Positions 1 through 4,622 of a DNA stretch of 6,002 nt are shown here, one piece after another. Every line of letters begins with the position of its first letter. The first letter of the stretch is position 1. A model generated the notes under the pieces. That model did no database searches and was not told the DNA's origin. It was given only the letters and a program-made list of their open reading frames with translations. The stretch covers positions 1-6,002 of the forward strand of contig JAEZLG010000167.1 of NCBI GenBank assembly GCA_023435855.1. Direction: 5' to 3'. The translations under genes were made by a program, and so were the position numbers. Source of the DNA: Bacillota bacterium (lineage in GTDB: Bacteria; Bacillota; Clostridia; Christensenellales; CAG-138).

Positions 1-423
1 GTATTAAAAGCCGGGGAGGCATTTGGTGCGGCAACTATGTTTTTAAACGATGCATCGGCCGCGACTCAGGTGCGTACGCGGCGCGGCTGCAAGGCCGTGC
101 TGTTTCCTGAAGCGTGGCTTACGACGCTTATGCAGGAGCATTTCGAGTTTGCGCTTAACTACATCGCATATCTTACTGAGCGCGTCCACTTTCTCACCGG
201 CCGTATCGAAAGCATTGCCCGCCCGACCGCAGCGGATAAGCTTTATAACCACCTTGTACAAAGTGCTGAGGATAAAGTGGTGCATCTGCCGCACGGTATG
301 AATGCGCTTGCAAATGCGCTTTCCATCAGCCGTGCGTCGCTTTACCGCGTCATGGAGGAGCTAGAGCAAAAAGGGATGCTTCGCCGTGAGGGAAAAACCA
401 TCTATTTATTAGGGGGAAACTGA
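1..423 (+). CDS. Crp/Fnr-family transcriptional regulator, C-terminal part (5' end outside window)
   Basis: The reading frame is open from base 1, so the N-terminus lies upstream; the first internal ATG (37) is not a credible start because the residues before it (LKAGEAFGAATMF) fit the end of a cyclic-nucleotide-binding-type beta roll. About 140 residues are visible. First comes the end of the effector domain, then a long dimerisation helix (around residues 45-75). Last is a winged helix-turn-helix near the C-terminus, with MNALANALSISRASLYRVME as the HTH and a wing ending EGKTIYLL. This is the Crp layout. The effector pocket is mostly missing, so the ligand (cAMP, redox centre, other) is unknown. 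The stop lies 4 nt before the downstream lipoprotein gene, so the regulator is probably cotranscribed with the ABC importer genes and may control them and itself; that role is inferred from position. No promoter is visible in the window. Confidence 0.85.
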   Translation, partial: VLKAGEAFGAATMFLNDASAATQVRTRRGCKAVLFPEAWLTTLMQEHFEFALNYIAYLTERVHFLTGRIESIARPTAADKLYNHLVQSAEDKVVHLPHGMNALANALSISRASLYRVMEELEQKGMLRREGKTIYLLGGN

Positions 424-427
424 AACC

Positions 428-1378
428 ATGTTAAAAAGAACCGTAAGTTTATTTGTGCTTGTACTCATGCTCGCTGTATCCGTTCTCGGGTGCACGAAAC
501 AAGATACCACCTCCATACGCGTGGCCGCATTAAAAGGCCCTACGGGGATGGGGCTTGTGGCGCTCATGGGCACGGAATATAAAGACCTTTATACCGTAAC
601 GCTCTCCGGGGCACCCGACGAGGTGAGCGCAAGCTTCATCGCGGGCGAAACGGATATCGCAGCCGTACCTATTAACCTTGCATCGGTACTTTACAATAAG
701 CTTCAGGGCGAGGCCGTGATGATTGCCGTAAACACATTGGGCGTGCTCTACGTGCTTGAAAACGGCGATACGGTTCATGCGATTTCCGACCTGAGCGGCA
801 AAACGCTTTACGCCACCGGCCAGGGCGCCACACCCGAGTACATACTCAATTATTTGCTCGAGAAAAACGGCCTGACGGACGCGACTGTGGAATATAAAAC
901 CGAGCACAGCGAGCTTTCGTCGCTTATGGCGGCGGGCGAGGTGACGCTCGGTATGCTCCCGGAGCCCAACGTTTCGGCTGCGATGGCGCAAAACGCCGAC
1001 CTTCGCGTAGCGCTTAACCTTACCGAAGAATGGGATAAGGTAAGCACAACGCCGCTCGTGCAGGGCTGCCTGATTGTGCGAAAGGCATTCTTGGAGGAGC
1101 ATGAATCGGCAGTGAAACGCTTCCTTACCGACTATGCGTCTTCCACCGCGTTTGTAAATAGAGAGCATAAGGAAGCCTCGGCGCTTATGGAGCAATACGG
1201 CATCGTGCCATCGGCCGCGGTAGCAAAAGGGGCTATAGGTAAATCCAACATCGTGTGCATGACGGGCGATGAGATGAAAGCAGCCGCCGCAGGCATGCTA
1301 AATGTGCTCTTTGACTTCAACGCAAAGAGCGTGGGCGGCGCAATACCGGGAGACGATCTTTACTACGGAGCAAAATGA
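428..1378 (+). CDS. ABC transporter substrate-binding lipoprotein (NitT/TauT/SsuA-like)
   Basis: A 316-residue protein that should capture a small solute outside the membrane and deliver it to the permease encoded next. Residues 1-22 form a lipoprotein signal: MLKR, a hydrophobic core, then lipobox VLGC with Cys22 as the predicted lipidated residue. The mature part begins with a beta strand and a glycine-rich loop (IRVAALKGPTGMGL), and later has AGETDIAAVPINLAS and LSGKTLYATGQGATPEY. This pattern fits the NMT1/SsuA/TauA periplasmic-binding fold, whose known members bind sulfonates, nitrate, bicarbonate or thiamine precursors. The length is normal for the family. The ATG at 428 is preceded by AGGGGGA (411-417). 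The stop overlaps the permease start (ATGA at 1375-1378). The ligand cannot be assigned; the general role is well supported. Confidence 0.88.
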   Translation: MLKRTVSLFVLVLMLAVSVLGCTKQDTTSIRVAALKGPTGMGLVALMGTEYKDLYTVTLSGAPDEVSASFIAGETDIAAVPINLASVLYNKLQGEAVMIAVNTLGVLYVLENGDTVHAISDLSGKTLYATGQGATPEYILNYLLEKNGLTDATVEYKTEHSELSSLMAAGEVTLGMLPEPNVSAAMAQNADLRVALNLTEEWDKVSTTPLVQGCLIVRKAFLEEHESAVKRFLTDYASSTAFVNREHKEASALMEQYGIVPSAAVAKGAIGKSNIVCMTGDEMKAAAAGMLNVLFDFNAKSVGGAIPGDDLYYGAK

Positions 1379-2115
1379 AAAGGTTCAACACGGCAATAAA
1401 AAAAGCGCTCATAGTGCTTTTATATCTGGCCGTATGGCAGATAATGGCGATGGCGAGGGGAAACGAGTTTTTGCTCCCCTCGCCCGTTTCCACGCTAAAA
1501 AGCCTGTTTTTTCTCATGAGAGAGGGCAGCTTTTATTTGAGCGTGGGCTTAAGTCTCGCGCGTGTCGCGGGCGGTTTTGCTCTTGGCGCAATCGCCGGTA
1601 CGCTCCTCGGGCTTTTCACGGGTTTTTCGAGTGCTGCGAGGGAACTATTAGATCCGCTAAAAGGGCTTATGAAGGCGACACCCGTCGCTTCCTTTATTAT
1701 TCTTGTACTCCTATGGTTCTCAAACGGCGTAGCGCCGCTGTTCGCAATTTTTGTGATGGTGACACCGCTTATATGGGCGAGCGTGGATGCGGGTGTACGT
1801 GCAACGGATAAGGATCTTATAGAAACGGCAAAACTCTTTAAGCTTTCGCGTACAAAAACGCTCCTTCATATCTATTTGCCGTCCTTGCTGCCGCAGTATC
1901 TTGCATCCTGCACCACAGCACTCGGGTTTGCGTGGAAGGCGGGCGTGGCTGCAGAGGTGCTAGCGCACCCGAGGCTTTCCATCCGTCAGGGCTTGTACGC
2001 GAGCAAAATCAACATCGAAACGCCGGAGCTGTTCGCATGGACACTCGTTACGATACTTTTGAGCATACTCTTTGAAAAGGTTGTTGCATCGCTCTTAGGG
2101 AGGATACGCGCATGA
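1375..2115 (+). CDS. ABC transporter permease (SsuC/TauC-like, BPD_transp_1 fold)
   Basis: A 246-residue integral membrane protein forming the translocation channel of the importer. Hydrophobic segments are visible at about residues 8-24, 60-85, 98-140, 180-200 and 220-240, so five or six helices are likely. The cytoplasmic coupling loop is at about residues 150-169 (ETAKLFKLSRTKTLLHIYLP), corresponding to the EAA motif of binding-protein-dependent permeases. The usual Gly of that motif appears replaced (FKLS where LGAS-like sequence is common), while the I-x-L-P end is kept. The ATG overlaps the previous stop by 4 nt and is preceded by GGAG (1367-1370). The gene end overlaps the ATPase start by 4 nt, which implies translational coupling. 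Size and layout fit the SsuC/TauC family; the substrate is unknown. Confidence 0.9.
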   Translation: MKRFNTAIKKALIVLLYLAVWQIMAMARGNEFLLPSPVSTLKSLFFLMREGSFYLSVGLSLARVAGGFALGAIAGTLLGLFTGFSSAARELLDPLKGLMKATPVASFIILVLLWFSNGVAPLFAIFVMVTPLIWASVDAGVRATDKDLIETAKLFKLSRTKTLLHIYLPSLLPQYLASCTTALGFAWKAGVAAEVLAHPRLSIRQGLYASKINIETPELFAWTLVTILLSILFEKVVASLLGRIRA

Positions 2116-2669
2116 TTGAGCTTAAAAACGTCGTATGCTCCTACGAGAAAAAAACCGTGCTCAGCGACTTGAGTTTACGTTTGCCCGAGCGCGGCGCTGT
2201 TGCGGTAACGGGGCCATCGGGAAAAGGCAAAACCACGCTTTTGAAACTCCTTGCAGGGCTTGTTCTACCAGTTTCGGGCAGTATAGAAGGGTTATTAGGC
2301 AAGCGCGTTTCCATGGTATTTCAGGAAGACAGGCTTTTGCCTTGGCGTATGGCACTTGAAAACGCGGCGCTTTTTTGCGGCGACGAAGCACATGCAAAAG
2401 AAACCCTAATCGCACTCGAACTTGGTGATGCTCTAAATAAACGCCCCGACGAGCTTTCGGGCGGGATGCGGCGGCGCGTTGCGATTGCGCGCGCGCTGTG
2501 TTTCGGGGGTGATATTCTCCTTCTCGACGAGCCTTTCAAGGGGTTGGATGAGGCGCTTAAGCTCCGTGTGGCTAAGCGGATGAAAGGTGCTTTCCCCCTC
2601 ACGGTCCTCGCAACGCACGACATGGTGGAGGCGGATATGATGGGTTGCACGCAACGAGTGGAGCTGTAG
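2112..2669 (+). CDS. ABC transporter ATP-binding protein (SsuB/TauB-like, short)
   Basis: The ATPase that powers the importer. All nucleotide-binding motifs can be read in its 185 residues: Walker A GPSGKGKTT at 34-42, Q-loop Gln71 (FQEDRLLPW), ABC signature LSGGM at 115-119, Walker B ILLLDE at 135-140, D-loop GLD at 144-146, and H-loop His169 (ATHD). The protein is clearly shorter than the roughly 240-260 residues usual for SsuB/TauB ATPases. It stops soon after the H-loop, so it lacks most of the C-terminal tail, but no catalytic motif is missing and the stop (TAG) looks natural. The ATG overlaps the permease stop and follows GGGAGGA (2098-2104). It is the last gene of the operon and a terminator hairpin lies 15 nt downstream. 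Confidence 0.9.
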   Translation: MIELKNVVCSYEKKTVLSDLSLRLPERGAVAVTGPSGKGKTTLLKLLAGLVLPVSGSIEGLLGKRVSMVFQEDRLLPWRMALENAALFCGDEAHAKETLIALELGDALNKRPDELSGGMRRRVAIARALCFGGDILLLDEPFKGLDEALKLRVAKRMKGAFPLTVLATHDMVEADMMGCTQRVEL

Positions 2670-2670
2670 G

Positions 2671-2898
2671 CACGCGCTGCGTGTCAAAAAAATGACCTAC
2701 GTCACTTTTTTGAGGATTAACGCTTTACCTAAAATGCTTTGCATTTCCGGGCGGTAAAGCGCGTAAGGTACGAAAGCCTGCGGCTTTCATCCGTTTTGGC
2801 ACGCAAGGCCGTAGGCCTTGGCCTCAAGGGCTCCGGCTTTGCCGGACGCGTACATGCCGCCAAAGCCGGAAGAAAGTCAAGGGGCGCGACCCCTTGAC
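2671..2898. repeat. Dense array of small perfect inverted repeats in a non-coding gap
   Basis: This gap holds no credible gene but at least eight inverted repeats. They are CACGC/GCGTG (2671-2683, 3-nt loop), the terminator stem (2685-2712), CGCTTTACC/GGTAAAGCG (2721-2729 and 2753-2761) enclosing AAATGC/GCATTT (2732-2746, 3-nt loop), GAAAGCC/GGCTTTC (2772-2788, 3-nt loop), CAAGGCC/GGCCTTG (2804-2820, 3-nt loop), TCCGGC/GCCGGA (2832-2846, 3-nt loop), and GTCAAGGGG/CCCCTTGAC (2876-2898, 5-nt loop). TCCGGCTTTG (2832-2841) can also pair perfectly with CAAAGCCGGA (2861-2870), giving an alternative fold. No flanking direct repeats or transposase remains were seen. It may be a palindromic intergenic repeat family, a structured RNA, or a transcription barrier; the sequence alone does not decide. 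Confidence 0.75.
2685..2712. terminator. Bidirectional-looking intrinsic terminator after the ABC operon
   Basis: A 12-nt arm CAAAAAAATGAC (2685-2696), a 4-nt loop CTAC, and a 12-nt arm GTCACTTTTTTG (2701-2712) pair with only one G-U position on the + transcript. The T run in the right arm gives a U tract on the + strand, and the A run in the left arm gives one on the - strand. It starts 15 nt after the ATPase stop codon. The GC core is short (TGAC/GTCA), so efficiency may be moderate. Just before it, CACGC and GCGTG (2671-2683) form another small stem. Confidence 0.65.
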
Positions 2899-2939
2899 AA
2901 TCCAATGGCAGGGGATACACTCCCGCTCAGTTTGTCGGA

Positions 2940-2954
2940 TCTCATATTGTGAGA
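2940..2954. promoter_or_regulatory. Small inverted repeat overlapping a -35 box, possible operator
   Basis: TCTCA (2940-2944) and TGAGA (2950-2954) form a 15-bp imperfect palindrome around TATTG. It covers the proposed -35 hexamer of the downstream promoter, where a repressor could act. Five-base arms are short enough to occur by chance, so this is only a candidate. Confidence 0.25.
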
Positions 2955-2976
2955 CGGTGTTCATTTATATTATAAT
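2947..2976 (+). promoter_or_regulatory. Sigma-A-type promoter for the RNHCP-domain gene
   Basis: TTGTGA (2947-2952) lies 18 nt upstream of a perfect TATAAT (2971-2976) in an A/T-rich stretch. Transcription would start near 2983, leaving a very short leader before the GGAGG at 2994-2998. The position after the hairpin array indicates that the next gene is transcribed separately from the ABC operon. Confidence 0.65.
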
Positions 2977-3030
2977 AATGAAATCTTAACAGCGGAGGTG
3001 GTCGCTACGGACGAAACGCGAAGGTTTACC

Positions 3031-3327
3031 ATGATCGACGAACCGTTCACATGTCGAGTATGCGGACATGAAGTGAATGCGCTTCAATATACCGCGCGCG
3101 ACCATTGCCCCTACTGCCTTTGCTCCATGCATGTAGACATTCTTCCGGGCGATCGCGCAAACGATTGCGGCGGGGTATTGCGCCCCGTAGGCGTTGAATC
3201 GCATAAGGGCGAATTTAAGATCGTGTATCGCTGCGAGAACTGCGGCGAAGTTAAACGCAACAAAGCCGCAAGCGACGACGATATGAACTTAATCATTAAG
3301 CTCTCGGCAAACCCTGTCAGAAGATGA
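3031..3327 (+). CDS. RNHCP-domain zinc-ribbon protein
   Basis: A 98-residue protein of the RNHCP family, a widespread small domain without a firmly established biochemical role. Three CxxC pairs are visible: C8/C11 (FTCRVCG), C26/C29 (RDHCPYC) and C68/C71 (RCENCG), suited to binding zinc. The family hallmarks HVD...PGDRA..CGG and the C-terminal RNKAASDDD are also present. The motif that names the family reads RDHCP here, with Asp in place of Asn. The start is uncertain. ATG 3031 is the first ATG and has GAAGG 6 nt upstream. However, the strong GGAGG at 2994-2998 points to an in-frame ACG at 3007, and a GTG at 2998 overlaps that GGAGG. The in-frame upstream residues RRFTM may belong to the protein. 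It has its own promoter and sits just before the S10 operon, without an evident functional link. Confidence 0.85.
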   Translation: MIDEPFTCRVCGHEVNALQYTARDHCPYCLCSMHVDILPGDRANDCGGVLRPVGVESHKGEFKIVYRCENCGEVKRNKAASDDDMNLIIKLSANPVRR

Positions 3328-3351
3328 ATTTCGCTCCTTTTTCTTTGCGAA

Positions 3352-3367
3352 ACACGCGGATGCGTGT
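3352..3367 (+). terminator. Possible weak terminator after the RNHCP gene
   Basis: ACACGC (3352-3357) and GCGTGT (3362-3367) form a perfect 6-bp stem with a GGAT loop, 24 nt after the stop codon. The following bases (ACATTTAATG) are only weakly T-rich. A second, looser pairing joins TTTCGC (3329-3334) and GCGAAA (3347-3352). Without a proper U tract, termination is doubtful. Confidence 0.3.
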
Positions 3368-3416
3368 ACATTTAATGCGAGTTTTGAAAAAATCCGCTTT
3401 TTCTTGAAAAAAAGCC

Positions 3417-3445
3417 TTGCAAACAGGGAAAGGTTCATGTATTAT
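3417..3445 (+). promoter_or_regulatory. Promoter of the S10 ribosomal-protein operon
   Basis: TTGCAA (3417-3422) and TATTAT (3440-3445) are separated by exactly 17 nt. A-tracts just upstream (3387-3392 and 3407-3413) resemble an UP element, as expected for a strongly expressed ribosomal operon. Transcription would begin around 3452, leaving an untranslated leader of about 190 nt before rpsJ. Confidence 0.65.
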
Positions 3446-3641
3446 TGTACTTGCTGCGCGCGAAGCGTATGTTTTTGCGTGCGGAAATCGTTGGTTTCGC
3501 GAGAGGTTGCCGGCGTTTGCCATCCGGGTAATTTTCGCGAGACGCCCACGTAACGGGCAACGGGCTGTGCCCGGCCGTACCTTTATAGAAATGAAACGCA
3601 CGGCCGCGTGTACAACCGACACTAGAAGGAGGATAAATAAC
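3446..3641 (+). promoter_or_regulatory. Structured untranslated leader of the S10 operon
   Basis: No credible coding sequence is seen here. The leader has a 10-bp direct repeat TTTCGCGAGA (3495-3504 and 3533-3542). CGCGAA (3459-3464) can pair with TTCGCG in either copy, giving two alternative folds; the first is longer (CGCGAAGC with GTTTCGCG, one G-U). Further downstream, CGGGC/GCCCG (3561-3573, 3-nt loop) competes with CGGCCGT (3572-3578) pairing with ACGGCCG (3600-3606). The end carries AGAAGGAGG (3624-3632), the rpsJ ribosome binding site. In E. coli the S10 leader is the target of L4 autoregulation; no resemblance to that element is claimed. Regulation is inferred only from length and competing stems. 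Confidence 0.4.
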
Positions 3642-3950
3642 ATGGCAAATCAGAAGATCCGCATTAAGCTCAAGGCCTATGAACACAATCTCATCGACCA
3701 GAGCGCAGAAAAGATCGTAGAAACGGCCAAGCGGACGGGCGCGCGCGTATCAGGCCCCATCCCCCTGCCCACCGAGAAGGAGATCGTCACGATCCTCCGC
3801 TCGCCGCACAAGTATAAGGACTGCAGAGAGCAGTTCGAGATGCGTACCCACAAGCGTCTGATCGACATACTCCAGCCCTCCTCCAAAACGGTGGATGCGC
3901 TGATGAAGCTCGATCTCCCCGCCGGCGTCGACATCGAGATCAAGCTTTGA
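3642..3950 (+). CDS. rpsJ: 30S ribosomal protein S10
   Basis: This encodes S10, a protein of the small-subunit head that in E. coli also acts as NusE in antitermination. The 102 residues match the usual length. The family signature is intact at about residues 27-42 (AKRTGARVSGPIPLPT), followed by the conserved REQFEMRTHKRLIDI. The start is ATG 3642, preceded by AAGGAGG (3626-3632) at 9-nt spacing. The frame stays open further upstream, but that part is leader, since family members begin near MANQKIRIKLKAYEH. It is the first gene of the S10 operon. The codon use (AAG, ATC, CTC, CGC) is that of highly expressed genes and differs from the ABC operon. The stop is TGA. Confidence 0.97.
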   Translation: MANQKIRIKLKAYEHNLIDQSAEKIVETAKRTGARVSGPIPLPTEKEIVTILRSPHKYKDCREQFEMRTHKRLIDILQPSSKTVDALMKLDLPAGVDIEIKL

Positions 3951-3970
3951 TTATCGGAGGTGTAAGCAAC

Positions 3971-4597
3971 ATGAAAAAGGCTATTTTGGGCACGAAGGTC
4001 GGCATGCCCCAGCTCTTTAGGGAAGACGGCACCATGATCCCCGTGACCGTCGTTCTCGCGGGCCCCTGCCCTGTGGTTCAGAAGAAGACCGTCGATCACG
4101 ACGGTTACGATGCCGTGCAGGTGGCGTTCAAGCCCATCCGCGAAAGGCTCGTCACGAAACCCTTCCTTGGCCATCTCAAGAAGGCTGGCTTAGGCGCCTA
4201 CCGCTATGTACGCGAGTTCAAGCTCAGCGACTCCGCTTCCTACGAAGTCGGACAGGTCATCAAGGCCGATATGTTTTCTGTCGGTGACCGCGTCGACGTG
4301 ATCGGCATCAGCAAGGGCAAGGGCTTTGAGGGTAACATCAAGCGTTGGAACCAGGCCCGCGGCCGCAAGACCCACGGCTCCCATTCCTATCGCGTTCCCG
4401 GCTCCCTGAGCGCAAACACCTACCCGGGCGAGGTCTTTAAGACCAAGCATCTGCCGGGCCATATGGGTCATGAGCGCATCACGGTCCAAAACCTCGAGGT
4501 CGTCCGTGCGGACGCCGAGCGCAACCTCCTGCTCATCAAAGGCGCGATTCCCGGCGCCAAGGGCGGCCTGGTCACCGTGCGCGAAACCGTGAAGTAA
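3971..4597 (+). CDS. rplC: 50S ribosomal protein L3
   Basis: This encodes L3, an early-assembly protein of the large subunit whose long loop reaches close to the peptidyl-transferase centre. The 208 residues match the normal length. The N-terminus ILGTKVGMPQLFREDG is typical, as are GISKGKGFEGNIKRW and VQNLEVVRADAERNLLLIKG. The loop segment RVPGSLSANTYPGEVFK aligns without gaps to the E. coli sequence recalled as RVPGSIGQNQTPGKVFK. In that alignment Thr replaces the glutamine (Q150) that PrmB methylates in E. coli. The start is ATG 3971 with GGAGG at 3956-3960; the in-frame codons from 3947 contain the ribosome binding site and are not coding. The gene lies 20 nt after rpsJ. Confidence 0.97.
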   Translation: MKKAILGTKVGMPQLFREDGTMIPVTVVLAGPCPVVQKKTVDHDGYDAVQVAFKPIRERLVTKPFLGHLKKAGLGAYRYVREFKLSDSASYEVGQVIKADMFSVGDRVDVIGISKGKGFEGNIKRWNQARGRKTHGSHSYRVPGSLSANTYPGEVFKTKHLPGHMGHERITVQNLEVVRADAERNLLLIKGAIPGAKGGLVTVRETVK

Positions 4598-4622
4598 GAG
4601 CCGATTGAAAGGAGAAAGCAAA

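Noticed and set aside
2729..2920. A 63-codon minus-strand reading frame in the gap after the ABC operon
   Set aside because: It runs straight through the inverted-repeat array, has no recognisable domain or ribosome binding site, and its composition simply reflects the repeats.
2670..2940. CRISPR array, insertion sequence or tRNA in the repeat-rich gap
   Set aside because: The repeats are inverted and different in sequence, there are no regular spacers, no transposase remnant or target duplication was found, and no cloverleaf can be drawn.
2978..2989. ATG AAA TCT TAA mini-reading frame in front of the RNHCP gene
   Set aside because: It has three codons only, lies at or before the predicted transcription start, and has no ribosome binding site.
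3417..3641. Upstream in-frame extension of rpsJ
   Set aside because: It would begin on the -35 box of the promoter and include the AAGGAGG site; S10 proteins start at the Met encoded at 3642.
3947..3970. Earlier start for rplC
   Set aside because: The extra codons contain the GGAGG ribosome binding site, and L3 family members begin at the MKKAILGTKVGM encoded from 3971.
3677..4174. Long minus-strand reading frames opposite rpsJ/rplC, rplC/rplD and the lipoprotein gene (also 4190-4726 and 530-1195)
   Set aside because: They are shadows of strongly identified + strand genes and show no protein family features.
4605..4622. Earlier TTG start for rplD
   Set aside because: It lies before the AAAGGAGA ribosome binding site; L4 begins at MPKVALYN, 4623.
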